Source: Beroe forskalii
Lineage: Eukaryota > Ctenophora > Nuda > Beroida > Beroidae
DNA length: 64,000 nucleotides
Direction of reading: 5' to 3'
Assembly: GCA_011033025.1 (NCBI GenBank)
Contig: WFMF01000012.1
Location: forward strand, 650,953-714,952
The notes below the pieces were generated by a model. It was not told the origin of the DNA, searched no databases, and was given only the letters and a program-made list of their open reading frames with translations. How positions within the stretch are numbered: position 1 is the first letter of the stretch; every line of letters begins with the position of its first letter. Shown one piece after another: positions 36,055 to 48,395 of the stretch. A program made the position numbers and the translations under genes.

Positions 36055-39000
36055 ATGAAATAGTAAGGGTACGACTGTAACCCCCTGTGAACTAAATAGT
36101 TAAGTAGGTCTGAGAACGTTTTTCGGTAGTTCATAGTCCATAGATTCACCAGAAAAAAACTCACCGGATTCCGGAGTTGGGGAAACCCTTTTTTGGACCC
36201 CTTTTCTCCCGAATTGGGCACAAACTTCAACCAGCCTCAGCTTCTGATTGAGATACAGGCCATATCGTTACACTTAAACTAGCAGGATGAGCACATCATA
36301 GGCGACAAAGTATAGTTTCAAAGGCGTAACCCCTTTAGTTTTTGAGTTATGGACGAAAAACCTCTTTTTAGCCCTACGCATAACCCCAAAATTGCCCCTT
36401 TTCGATAAATAGAATCTGAAGGACCTAGAGAACTCAACGAGGACACTAGCTCATGCAGAATCATCACATTATGGGGGGTAGAACATGGTTTCAAAGTCCT
36501 AACCCCTTTCGTTTAAGAGTTATGGACGAAAAACCCCTTTTTATCCCTACGCGTAACCCCAAAATTGCCCCTAGTCAATAAATAGAATCTGAAGGACCTA
36601 GAGAACTCAACGAGGACACTAGCTCATGCAGAATCATCACATTATGGGGGGTAGAACATGGTTTCAAAGTGCTAACCCCCTTCGTTTAAGAGTTATGGAC
36701 GAAAAACCCCTTTTTAGCCCTACGCATAATAACCCCAAAATTGCCCCTAGTCAATAAATAGAATCTGGAAGGACCTAGAGAACTCAACGAGACACTACCC
36801 TATGCAGAATCATCATTATGGGGGGGTGGTATGGTTTCAAAGTCCTAACCCCTTTCGTTTAAGAATTATGGACGAAAAACCCCTTTTTAGCCCTACGCGT
36901 AACCCCAAAATTGCCCCTAGTCAATAAATAACCTAGGCATAATCATTACATTATGGGGGGTAGGACATGGTTTCAAAGTCTCCACCCTTTGTTTTTTGAG
37001 ATATGGACGAAAACCCAATTTTCAGCCCCATGGGGTAACTAAGTTAGAAAATGGTCCTTTCAGAACTGCAATGAGCAATGAAAGAAGTGATTGAAATTGA
37101 AACCATTTGAAGTATCTTCCAAGTATATTTTGAAGTTCCAGTATCTTCCCAGAATCTTCCGACCATGATTCCGCTGTTGATTCCGCGCAGAATCTTCCGA
37201 CCACGATTCCACTGTCGATTTTATCACGGAAATCATGACGGTGGTCGGGCTTTTTGGATACTGCCAAAAACTGGACGAAGATGATCGGTGTTCCGGTTGC
37301 TGATGGTTTCCTGGTGTGTTAATCCAGTTGCAGGAAACTTTAATGAACTTAATAAAGTATTATCAATAAATTATTATAGAAGACAAAAACATTTTCATTT
37401 ACTATTTTGCTAGATTAGAATTTTATGTGCCTTTTTAGATACAATTTGTTTGGCATTAAATCATCTACTGTAAAGATCTTGAATCGGGTTTCAAAAAAGG
37501 TCAGGCACACTACACCAGGTCACAAAAAGGTCAGTACACTAACTAGGGGAAATCCAGCAGCTATAAGTCGAGTTTGAGCAATAATGAAGAGCCATGACGA
37601 CACTTGGAGAATACTGAGATTTTTCAGTCTATGACATAGCTTTTATTCATTATTGATTTGGAAACAAGCTGTCATTCTGTAAAGGCATCTCGAACCAGGA
37701 AACGCCAACTTTAATCATGGTATTGAGAGTTTAACGGATACTTGTTTTCTGACAATGAAATTAGCAGGTTCTACGGTCATGGAAGCTGAGGCAAAGAATA
37801 TACACATGAGAGCATGAAATAATCACACCAGAAATACATGGAGGCATCATACTGCACACATATTGAATACCGACATGGAAGAGAGTATCTTCCGGATAAT
37901 GTGCGCGAATGAAACTTATAATATGAAAATTAACACCCACAGTCGACGTGCCACGTTTTTTGGGCTTTCAAGAGGATCTATAGAATGCGTTTTAATTTTG
38001 ATTATGAATTGAACATGGTTAGTATGACACTGGAGCATTGAAATCTCGTGGGCTCATAACTTTAGCAACATAAAACTATCCTCGGCCCATGCTAAATCAG
38101 ACTAGGTTTATCCCAAACCCGATACAGCTGTAGTCAAAATTCATTGCAAAAAGTTACAAGCTATTACTATAGAAAGTGTAGAACACTTTGCTGGCAAGGC
38201 ATTGTATGTTTCAGTAGAATGAAATGTTTAAGATATTATGTGATGTGGGTTTATAATTATTATTTTCTCTGCATTCTTTAGGAAAATCTCGATCATCTCA
38301 TGTAAATTTTGTTATATTATTGTGGAATATCATGCTGTAAGTCTATTTGATTTTATTCCCCATGTCATGTGTAATCAAGTTTTCTATTCCATTTTTGATT
38401 GTACTTTGAAAGTTAAAAGAGGTTTTCGTCCATGACTAAAACAAAAGGGGGTTAGATTTGAAACCATTTCACCCCAAATGGGGATGATTCTGCAAGGGTG
38501 CCCTTTGAGTTCTAGTCCTTCAGATTTATTTAGACTGGGGAATTTTTACGTGAGGAAAAGGGGGGTTTTTTTGTCCATAATTAAACAAAAGGGGGTTGGA
38601 CTTGAAACCATGTTCCCCCCATAAGGGATGATTATGAGCATTTCCTCTTGGTTTTTGGCCCTTTCAAATTCTTTTATTACGGGGGGAATTTTTTTGGGGA
38701 AAAGGGGGGAAAAAGGGATTTTCGTCCAAACTCAAACAAGGGGGTTGGGATTTTGAAACCATGTTCCCCCCATAAGGGATGATTCTGCATGAGCAGTGTC
38801 CCGTTGAGTTCTGGCCCTTTAATTTCTATTTATCGAAAAGGGCAATTTTGGGTTAGGGTAGGGAAAAAGGGGTTTTTTGTCCAAAAAAACCCAAGGGGCG
38901 ATTTTAAACATGTTTTGTCGCCATGAGGGCTCATCCCATATTTGGTAACGATATGGTGAACTCAATCAGAAGTGAGATATTGCGGTTGAAGTTTGAGCCC

Positions 39001-39140
39001 CAATTGGGGGAAAAAGGGGCCAAAAAAGGGGTTTCAACCGGGAACCGGGAGTTTTTTGAATCTATGGATGAACTACCCAAAACGTTCTCGACCTTTAACT
39101 ATTTAGTTCCAGGGGGTTTTTCGAGCACAACGACTTTCAA
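36055..39140. mobile_element. 3.1-kb fold-back element with internal 173-bp tandem units
   Basis: The left arm begins near GTACGACTGTAACCCCCTG. It then carries four units of about 173 bp with TATGGACGAAAAACCCCTTT at about 36,349, 36,522, 36,696 and 36,868, plus a diverged one at 37,001. The right arm (38,405-39,140) carries the same units inverted and ends ...GGGGGTTTTTCGAGCACAACGACTTTC. The right arm is full of homopolymer expansions (GGGGGG, TTTTTTT, AAAAAGGGG) compared with the left. The loop, 37,030-38,405, has no recognisable gene. Confidence 0.8.
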
Positions 39141-41470
39141 AAGTTTCGATGTTTTAAACAACGTTCAAACCCATTATAATTTTTAATATAAATTAAATTT
39201 AAGTGAATTTGTTTTTGTGGGGGCAGACCATTAATTTTTGCTTGCTGAAAAATTAAGAGAAAGAAATACCAAAAAGGAGAAAAAATGATTTTTATGGAAA
39301 CCAGTCTTTTTTGCACGTGCAGATTATAACGCATGGATACTTTCTATTCCTCTCGTTAAATTAAGTGTGTTTTTTTTTAAAATTTTTGTTAATTTCCAAA
39401 TTAAGATCTTAAGATGGACATAAGGGGATATTCAGATGGATTTTTTTTCATAAAAACTTGGGAGAGGTCGGTCGATAATCCCGGAGTCGGTGACAAATTA
39501 GTAATAAAGTTTTTTAAAATTTACTGCTATTTTCTTTACAAAAAAGGGACAATTTAATCGAGCAAAATGTAAGATTTAAAATAGATACAATTTTTAAAAA
39601 AAATTTTATAAAAGTTTACATTTTAAATGCATTTTTTTCCCCAGACTAAATTTTATTTTTGAAAAAAATAATAAATTTCCCAAGAAAAAACCAAAAAAAA
39701 ATTTTCCCCCCCGGAAAAAATTTTTAATTTTTTAAATGGAATAAAACAATCATTGAAAGAAGGCCTTTTTGGGAATTAAATTTTAAAGGAAAATTGGGCA
39801 TTTAAATTTTAAAAAAATCATTTTAAATGAAAGAGCTGCCAAAAAACATTTCAAACCAAAAAAAGATTTTCTCCCAAAAATTTTTTCAATTTTTAGAAAT
39901 TTTTTAAAAAACCCTTTTTTTTATTCCCTGGGAAAAATTTTAAAATGGGACTATCAAAACCCGAAAAAATAATGTTTACTTTGAATTTTGTTGATTTTTC
40001 CGGGGGGATTCCCATCAGGCCATCGCGGCGCGCCCCGCCCAAAAAGGGGGTTTGTTTTTGTGGAAATTTTTCCCTAGAAGTGATTTCCCCGTTTTTTACT
40101 GTTCCAAAAAGGGGGGTTCATCGGGGAAGAAATGAGAACGTAAAATTTTCCGGAAATGGAATGATAAAAGAATCTTCGGTAATTAAAAAACAATAATGAA
40201 AAAATTTTTTTTTAAATAGCACGGGTTGAATACTTTGACTTTTAAAACCTTTTATATAAAAATTAAGTCTGTGTAGCAAAATTAAAAAAAGGTTTTAGGT
40301 AAGATCTAAAAACCCCCTGATGTTTTTCCTTTAATTTTGTCCTTTCCCGAAATTGCTTTAATTTTTTTAAAAATTATTGCAACAAAAACAAAATATTTGA
40401 CCCATCCCCCCCTTCAATAATGCCATTTAAAAAAACCCTCCAAAACCCAATTTTTTGGGAAAAAGAGAATTGACTAAAGCGGGGACGAAAAGAAAACAAA
40501 AGGGTTAAATTTGGGATTCAAAAAGGTAACATTGTCAATTGAGTCAATTTCCTTCAAGTCCCTGAAAATGTTTTATTATCGGGAACACATCATTTTATAA
40601 ATCCCCATAATCTCATCAAAAATCCCTTTTTAAAAAACTTAAGGACACCCCTTTGACAAAATTTGGGTTTTTAAAAAAATTTTGGAATCAATAAATGTTT
40701 TTAGACAGAAAAAAAAACCCCTAAAAAAATGATAAAAAATTTCCGCATTTAAAAGGTTTTCATCCCATTTTATAGCCTAAAATGGGCCTAAAAACTTAAA
40801 TTTTTCAAAAAAAAAATATTATGATCTTTAAATTTTTATCATTGAAATTTTTTAAAAATTTTTATAATACTCTGTTTTTTTAATTTTTTTGGTTGGGTAA
40901 AAACAAATGAACAAAAATATTTAAAAAGAAGTTAACGTTTTATAATTTGTTTTTCTACAAACTTTTTTTTAATCAAATATTTGATTTGATTGAAAAAAAA
41001 ATTTTATTGCTTCCAACCCAATTTAAAGGGAAAACATTTTTTTAAATTCCAAACCCAAAGCACAAAAACCCTAATTTTTAAAGGATTAAAAATAACAAAA
41101 ACATTTAAAACTCACGTTAAAAATATATTGGAAATCGTCAACCAATGCTCTCTGTTTTCCCGGGAAATCCGGAAGTCGTCAGCAAAACAATGGGCCCAAC
41201 AGATATGTTTAAAAGGGAAATATGGAAATTGAATAAAATATTTTTTTAAAAAACGTTAACTTATATCTGCAAATTTAAAATAGATAAATAATAAATATGA
41301 AAAACGGGAAAAGAAAAAAATTTAAAACCTTTCCATCAAAATCTTCAATTTTCCCCTAAATTTTAACAGAAGGAAGTAAAAAAGAAAAAAAGACAACCCA
41401 AATTTGGGTCAGGGAAAAGAAGAATTTAAAAGGGGCGGAATATTATTGGGAAATCGCCAATAAAATTTAT
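39141..41470. other. Homopolymer-rich, probably unreliable sequence
   Basis: Dense runs of A, T, C and G (for example AAAAAAATTTT, CCCCCC, GGGGGG) replace normal composition, directly after the damaged arm of the fold-back element. Open frames here change phase constantly. I see nothing biological that I trust. The next kilobase, 41,470-42,490, returns to normal composition and contains no recognisable gene. Confidence 0.6.
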
Positions 41471-42496
41471 ACGCCATTTTACAATAAAAAGGAAACAGTG
41501 ATAAACATTCATTACATTCATTGGCGACACTCACTGTCTACATAAATTATCATGATCTCAGCGCCCTTGAAGATCGCCAAACACCCATATAGTAGGTAAT
41601 GGTGATTGACTATCACAAATTTCGACGATGATCCACTACATTCACTGTCGCCACTGTCCGCGATGAATACGTGAATTTCCATAATCAGAGATGGATTTGC
41701 TGCATATCACAGTCGACTATGAACAATAATCTAAACTCTAACCCTCACCACCATTACCAAAACCTGTGCTGGCTCAAAAGAGGTTGAAATTTAAACTTTT
41801 ATAACTCATGAACGATAGTGTTATCATCTGAAGCTTTTCGAGAATCATGTGATTATCATCCGGCTTCATTGGCTGGCTACAAGTGAGGTTTGGTTAGGGG
41901 TATGGATTATTCATAAGGATTCATTGGCGACTGTATGATACATTTAGGCAGATATTAAAAGAGCAGAATTATTAGTAGTATTATAGAAGAGGTAATATTA
42001 TGAGATAAGTAAAATCTGGAATCAGATGGTCCCAAGGGGGCATATGAAGGAAATCACAGTGACCTACATGAATCTTTTACATACCTACTGTAGCTCCTAT
42101 GAGACTGGACGAATCTATGACCAAAACCTGACATTTTGCAACTAAAATTCAAGTAAAGTTAGGTATACAAGAAACACAATGAAATTTCAGCAAAACAAAC
42201 TTACACGTTACAGAGTAAAAAGTGAACAATACTTTGTCTAAAACAGCAAATATAAATTGGATCTAGATTAATTAATTTGCCATTGAAACTGACCAAATTA
42301 GTACAGAAACAAGATATTTTACTGTATCGAGGCATTATTACTGCATTAGGCAGAGCCTGCCAAGTCTTATATTATTAAATCCCCAAATCTTAACACAAAT
42401 TTGTGCTGATCGTTCGATTGAAATATATGGCTAAATAGCGACATGATGCAAATTTGTATGCTTTCGATAAAATCTACTTAGAAAGTTGCCACATGA

Positions 42497-44105
42497 ATTC
42501 CCGCCCTGGCCAGGGCGGTAACCCCCCGCGGTAAAAAGAAAACTGGCCAGGGGTATAAGTTAGAGATTTGAGTGTCACAGGGTGATAGATGTAATAATAT
42601 ATATATATCATGATAATTGGGAGCTAATTTAAAACGATGAGATCTCAAGAACGGGAAATGGTAGAGCCATGATCGAGGTCAGGTTTTGTTGATCTAAGAT
42701 GGGAAAATGTATAGGCTATAAGAGAAGTTCTGGTGACGTCATTTCACGTCACTATGACGTCATCAACTTAGCGAAATTTTATTTCTTTTAGCGAAAATAG
42801 GCTATTTTCGAGCGCATTTTCACCAAGAGGAAAGGAGATAGCTGTCTGATTTTTCAGAATGATTTCTAGCAAATTTAAAAGAGCTTTCGAAAATCATATG
42901 GATCATTGGGCTATCTCTGATTTTTCATCGAGATACGCGATTTTCTAAGGTACGGTGAAAAATCGATTTCCAAATTATAGGACAAAAACTTAAAAAGTGA
43001 GATTTCAAGAACTGCGACTTATCTTGAGATGAGACTGGTCAAAGTAGTGTTTTACTAAAGGCGGAATTGTGTGATAGGCTATATGGGAAGTTGGTTTGAG
43101 CTTATTTGGGTGCTGTGATGACGTCATCAAAATCGCGTAAAACCACTAAAATAACGTATTTTGATATAGAACTATTTTGCGCTACTTTTTACATCTCCAA
43201 CTCATAGAGTTTTCATCCAGTTGTGGGTCCGAATAACGGGGGGTCCGAATAACGGGGGTCCGAATAACGGGGTCCGAAATATCAGGGGTCCGAATAACGG
43301 GGTCCGAATAACGGGGTCCAAATAACGGGGGTCCAGTAACGGGGTCCGAATAACGGGGTCCGAATATCGGGGGTCCGAGTAACGGGGTCGAAATAACGGG
43401 GGTCCGAATAACGGGGTCCGAATAACGGGAAAATATACAATGGACTAGTGAAGCACGTGAGTTCACGCGGACGTTTGTAGAAATTAGGGATTTGAAGAAA
43501 TTGATATTTACGCAGGATTTTCACGACTTGATTATGTTGAGGTGGTTTAAATACGACTAATGCATGAGAGTGGAATTATCTGGTTGCCATATTTTTAGCA
43601 CGTGAGTACACGGACGTTTTGTAGAAATTAGGGGGATTTGAAAAATTGATATTTACACGGGATTTTCGACTTGGTTACGTTGAAATGAGTTCAAATACGA
43701 CCAACGCACGTAAATTAGATCTGGTTGCTATATTTCAGCACGTGAGAGTACACACGGACGTTTTGTAGAAATTAAGACATATCAATTCTAGTAATTCAAG
43801 TTAGAACTTAGTTTTGGACTTCCTCAGGGTGATTTATGTGGGTTAGACTTGCGTGTGGGCTAGTAACGAGGGTTCGGACTACGGGAGGCGTTAAAGTGGG
43901 TCCAAACTGACTTTGGGCAAGTAACAAGGGTTAAACTACATACATCTGTCAGATATCACCACCAAACCGTTGGACGGTTGGTCTAGTAACCCCCATAAGG
44001 TTTTGGATGTGACAACGGAACCTGAAAGAGACAAAATGGGCTGATCACATCCAAACCAGCGGGGGTTAATAGACCAACCGTCCAACGGTTTTGGTGGTGT
44101 ATACA
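42497..44105 (-). mobile_element. Inverted third copy of the composite element
   Basis: On the minus strand this repeats the order seen at 25,305-26,926: the CGCCCTGGCCAGGGCG hairpin and GTGTCACAGGGTGAT end at 42,497-42,590, the 850-bp body with TGACGTCA motifs (42,600-43,215), the 150-bp units (43,450-43,790) and the CCGTTGGACGG palindrome end (43,960-44,100). In place of part of the body it has a 15-bp minisatellite (43,224-43,435). No transposase is visible. Confidence 0.82.
43224..43435. repeat. 15-bp minisatellite (GGGGTCCGAATAACG)n
   Basis: About fourteen units of 13-17 bp, GGGGTCCGAATAACG with small changes, sit inside the inverted composite element. Neither copy at 24-27 kb has the array, so it expanded in this copy. 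The open frames on the minus strand are by-products. Confidence 0.92.
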
Positions 44106-44315
44106 CAGGAAATCCATGCATCTTTTCGAGTCCTCCGGTAATTGGAATGATCTGCACACATATAAATGCATTTGTCTTTTAGACCCTTATTAGAATGTTA
44201 AATTCTTTGTTGTCTTTAGGGCGCTCCTCCCTTCCCCCCCTTAATGCAATGAAATCAATGGAATGGTCATAGTCTGGAGTTAAAAGTGGACAACAGTTTG
44301 TATAAAATAGACATC

Positions 44316-44938
44316 GGTAAAAGGGTCACACAAGAGTTTGAATTTTGTCCATAATGGATGCATTGGATCCATCATGTCCAATGGACGTCCATTGAATATC
44401 CATTGAACATTATTTCCAATGGATCCGATAAGTCCATTGGGTCCATTTTTTGATGATCAATGGACATGTTCAATGGATCATCTGAGTGGATCGAATGGGA
44501 CATTGTCACCAAACATGGTTTGGTAGATGGGCATCAGTCTGGTATTTTTGTTCAATGGATCCATTGTGTCCATTGAACACCATTGGACGTGTCCATTGGA
44601 TCCACACATTGTGCCCATTGGATCCATCATCCAATGCAATGTATCCAATGGACATGTCCAATAGTGTTCAATGGACACAATAAATCCATTGGATGCAATG
44701 GATCCATTGAACAAAAAATACCAGACTGATGCCCATGTACCAAAACCATGTTTGGTGGATTGTGTCCATTCGATCATTGAACATGAATTATTGAACATCA
44801 AAAAATGGATCCTCTAAGTCCATACGATCCTTTGAAAACCATTGGAAAATTTTACCGATGGACATCATGTCCAATGGACATCCATTGGACATGATGGATC
44901 CAATGGATCCATTGTACAAAATTCGCAACCCTTGTGAC
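44316..44938. mobile_element. Hyper-palindromic fold-back element built of CCATTGGAT units (copy 1)
   Basis: Ends GGTAAAAGGGTCACACAAG and CAACCCTTGTGAC form imperfect terminal inverted repeats. Each half carries ACCAAACATGGTTTGGT followed by GGGCATCAGTCTGGTATTTT in opposite orientation, and the space between is packed with ATCCAATGG/CCATTGGAT units. The unit is itself nearly self-complementary, so the element can fold at every scale. Frames rich in Met-Asp-Pro are by-products. Confidence 0.85.
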
Positions 44939-45618
44939 ATATCAATTGAAACCAAAAACTATTGGTCTGGAGTCAAAAGTTGATCTTAATCTTGCCTCAA
45001 AATTCAAATAGACACATCAAGAGGCACCAGAAACTTAGTAAAATTCATTGTCAAAGAAAGCTCACAATGAAAGGAATTAAATATTACATAAATTTAGGTT
45101 CATATTACCATATTAGCTGGGAAAGTGGACCATCTTGCCTCAAATAGGCATGCCAAGTGGCACCAAGAACTTATTACTAAGTAAACTTTTCAGTGAAAAT
45201 TTATAGTAGACTAGATTGGATCAATTCAATTCATGAAAATGACATAAAAGGGATCATGTTGGTGTTCAAGTACGGAGTTGGAGAAAAGTCTTGCAGATTG
45301 ATGTCTTGAAGACAGATATCTTTTTAATTCAAAAAATGACATAAAATGTCATGAAATGACATGAAATAAATGTTTATATTGGGTCAAAAATTGGGCAATG
45401 CATAGGCACTGAAAAAATGTTTAAAATTGTGGAGTATAAAGTGGGCAATATTTTGCCTCAAATAGACAACAAAAAACTTGATGAAATTTCTAGCAAAGCT
45501 TACAACAAACTTACAATTGACTTGATGGGACAATTACAATTGACTTGATAGGAAAATACAGAAGAAACAAGCTGATATTGTGAGATTGTGCAGAATAAAG
45601 AGCATTATATTTTGTTCT

Positions 45619-45815
45619 GGCAAAGTTTTTACCACAGGAACATGACCAAGATTAGTCATTAGCCTCCATAGTGAGGCTATTTGGCTATTTTTCAAAAAAA
45701 ATAGCTTATTATAAGCCCCCATGGAGACTAATTCATGACATTAGCCTCCACTCAGCCTACATGGAGGCTAATGGAGGCTTATTTTGGTCATGTATTCCTG
45801 TGGTAAACTTTTGCC
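45619..45815. mobile_element. 197-bp MITE-like element
   Basis: Terminal inverted repeats of about 30 bp: GGCAAAGTTTTTACCACAGG at the left, CCTGTGGTAAACTTTTGCC at the right. The interior has AGCCTCCAT/ATGGAGGCT repeats in both orientations. No coding capacity. Confidence 0.82.
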
Positions 45816-46024
45816 TTTTGACTCAGACAGAAAAATCAATTGGCATCAAAAATTAAATAAATTTGGAAAAGTTCACAGTAATGCAGAGTTTGAAACAGCA
45901 AAATAGCTGTTCTGTTAGGAGATATAAATTAGGCAATTTTTTGTCTCAACAGTGAAAAAATACTAGATGAAATCTGCATTAGAATTTGTCTGTGAAAATA
46001 AAAGGGATTGAAACTAACATAAAA

Positions 46025-46951
46025 TGGTAAAAGTGTCACAAGAGTTGTGATTTTTGTCCAATGGATCCATTGGATCCATCATGTCCAATGGACATGTCCA
46101 ATGGACGTCCATTGAACATCCAATGGACATCCATTGAACATGATGTCCATCGGTAGAAATGTCCAATGGTGTTCAATGGATCCAATGGATCCATTGGATC
46201 CATTTTTGAGGCCAATGGACATGTTCAATGGATCAATGGATGTTCCAATGGATCCATCTGAGTGGGATCCAATGGACACAATCACCAATCATGGTTTGGT
46301 AGATGGACATCAGACTGGTATTTTTGTTCATTGGATCCATTGTGTCCATTGGATCCAATGGATCCATTGTGTCCATTGAACACCATTGCACATGTCCAGT
46401 GGATCCATTGGATCCATTGCACATTGTGTCCATTGGATCCAATGGATCTGTTTTGTTCATTGGACACAATGGATCCATTGGACACAATGGATCCAATGGA
46501 CACAATGTACAATGGATCCAATGGACATGTTCAATGGTGTTCAATGGACACAATGGATCCATTGGATTCAATGGACACAATGGATCCATTGGATCCAATG
46601 GACACAATGGATCCATTGAACAAGAATACCAGACTGATGTCCATCTGTAACCAAACCATGTTTGGTGATTGTGTCCATTGGACCCACTAAGATGGATCCA
46701 TTGAACATCCATTGGATCCATTGAACATGTCCATTGGATCCATTGAACATGTCCATTGAACATCAAAAATGGATCCAATGGATCCATTGGATCCATTGAA
46801 CACCATTGGACATTTTTACCGATGGACATCATGTTCAATGGATGTCCATTGGATGTTCAATGGACGTCCATTGGACATGTCCATTGGACATGATGGATCC
46901 AATGGATCCATTGGACAAAAATCACAACTCTTGTGGTACACTTTTACCCAT
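46025..46951. mobile_element. Hyper-palindromic fold-back element built of CCATTGGAT units (copy 2)
   Basis: The same family as 44,316-44,938, but longer. Terminal repeats match over more than 35 bases, including CACAAGAGTTGTGATTTTTG and its complement. The halves carry ACCAATCATGGTTTGGTAG and the inverted ACCAAACCATGTTTGGTG. The interior is almost wholly ATCCAATGG, CCATTGGAC and GGATCC units. Reading frames of 60-200 codons on both strands (Met-Asp-Pro-Leu repeats) come from the repeat and are not genes. Confidence 0.88.
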
Positions 46952-47039
46952 AAAATACATGTTCGTATTAGGCATGAAGATTGGGCAAGATTTTGCCTCA
47001 AATAGGCCATGTGCCAAGCGGCACCAAGAACAAATAATA

Positions 47040-48005
47040 AATAAATAAATAAATTAGAACATTTATTACACGCTTAGACATTGTCAAATAGATATCTAGG
47101 AGGGAACTACTCTAGCCATTTAAGCGTGACTAAAACTAAACTCAAAGGCTCAGATAGCAAAAGTGTTTTATGTCAAAAATGTGCCCAAGGAAAATTTCAT
47201 CTAATATAGAATATTACAAAATAGAAAATACCCACCATACCTAACTTTAATTTAATTTAATCAATTCCCGAAAATGCATCTTCAAAATAATATGTCTTCA
47301 AGGATTTCTTAAAATTATCAATTTCTCCAATACTTCTTATTTCATAAGGTAAACTATTCCAAACTTGTGGACCATAATATTGAAAAGCACCTTCTGTTCT
47401 TTTCAAGTTAACAGGACTAGACGTTTTTAGTATAAAGAAATCATCATCTAACCTCAAACTCATCCTTTTAGTATCTCTTAATGATATCAAATTCTTCAAA
47501 TAAATAGGAGCTAAATTATTGATGCACTTATAAACTAACAAAGCAACTTTAAATTTTATTCTATAAATTACTGGCAAAAAGTGTAGTTTTTTAAGGAAAG
47601 GACTTATTGACTGCCACTTTTTCTTTCCATTCAACCTAAAAATAAATCGCACAGCATTGTTCTGGATTTTTTGAAGTCTTTGAAGGTTTTTATCTGTTAT
47701 GCCTGCATAACTTGAATTACAATAGTCCAATACTGACAAAATGTTAGCATGTACTAACTGAACCTTTAATTCATGGCTGAGTCTAGATCCAATCTTTTTG
47801 ATATTCCTCAAATTCAAATAACAAATCTGGGAAACATGACTAACTTGATCATCCATACTGAGTCTATGATCGAAATGAAAACCAAGATTTTTAGCTGCTA
47901 ATGCTGGACTTACAGATAAATTACAAGCATCATGTCCAAGGTCAAGTGTATCTATGGGACTCACATAGTAACCTATGTCAACAAATTCTGTTTTGTCAAA
48001 TTTGT
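47040..48005 (-). mobile_element. 5'-truncated non-LTR retrotransposon (LINE)
   Basis: On the minus strand an open frame ends at 47,257 and is followed by a 190-bp 3' region with a hairpin (CACGCTT at 47,069-47,075 against AAGCGTG at 47,122-47,128) and a short (TTTA)n tail at 47,040-47,056. At the 5' side the element meets, near 48,005, a host repeat (GTCAAAATTTTCAATAAACT) that also occurs without LINE sequence near 48,390. This marks 5' truncation during insertion. The short microsatellite tail fits the CR1/L2 group; that subgroup is inference. Confidence 0.8.
47257..48005 (-). pseudogene. C-terminal fragment of a LINE reverse transcriptase
   Basis: About 250 residues are open. The sequence NLGFHFDHRLSMDDQVSHVS and the later VLDYCNSSYAGI with LQRLQKIQNNAVRFIF are typical of the thumb and C-terminal region that follows the polymerase core in CR1/L2-like LINEs. 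The catalytic FADD-type motif and the endonuclease domain are missing, so it cannot act alone. The frame runs to the 3' end without a stop or frameshift, which suggests a fairly recent insertion. The first few residues before about 48,005 come from the host repeat. Confidence 0.85.
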
Positions 48006-48345
48006 TTTCAGTCAAAATTTTCAATAAACTAGATTGAAATTGTTCATATTGGTCAAAAAATTGGGAAATGCTATATTATTGCCTCAAATAGACATATCAA
48101 GTGGCTCCAAAAACTAGGTAAACTAGGTGAAGAATAAAATAATATACCTAAAGCTAGAATTCTACTCTTCTTAGTAAAACAAATACAGACCATGGATGGA
48201 GCTGTTGGAGAGTTTTCTGGCTTGACTTCTTCTTTCTGAAAGTCAAGCCACATAACTCTCCAACAACTCCATCCATAGTCTTTGATGGAATCCATGAAAG
48301 AGTGCCTTCATCAAACATCTAGGGAGATCCAAATAAAGCATAATT
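48006..48345 (+). repeat. 340-bp tandem duplication, copy 1, with a 93-nt hairpin
   Basis: Nearly identical to 48,396-48,738. It contains a strong stem-loop at 48,188-48,280: CATGGATGGAGCTGTTGGAG pairs with CTCCAACAACTCCATCCATA, and GGCTTGACTT pairs with AAGTCAAGCC around CTTCTTTCTG. It is part of the diverged array. The reading frame on the minus strand is not conserved. Confidence 0.8.
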
Positions 48346-48395
48346 TTGCCTCAAATAGGCCATGTGCCAAGTTGCACCAAGAACAAAGAAAAGTT

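Noticed and set aside
43182..43524. Arg-Tyr-Ser-Asp-Pro repeat proteins on the minus strand
   Set aside because: They are translations of the 15-bp minisatellite.
44478..47048. Met-Asp-Pro-Leu-rich proteins up to 201 codons on both strands
   Set aside because: They are products of the 9-bp self-complementary ATCCAATGG unit; sense and antisense frames are equally open.
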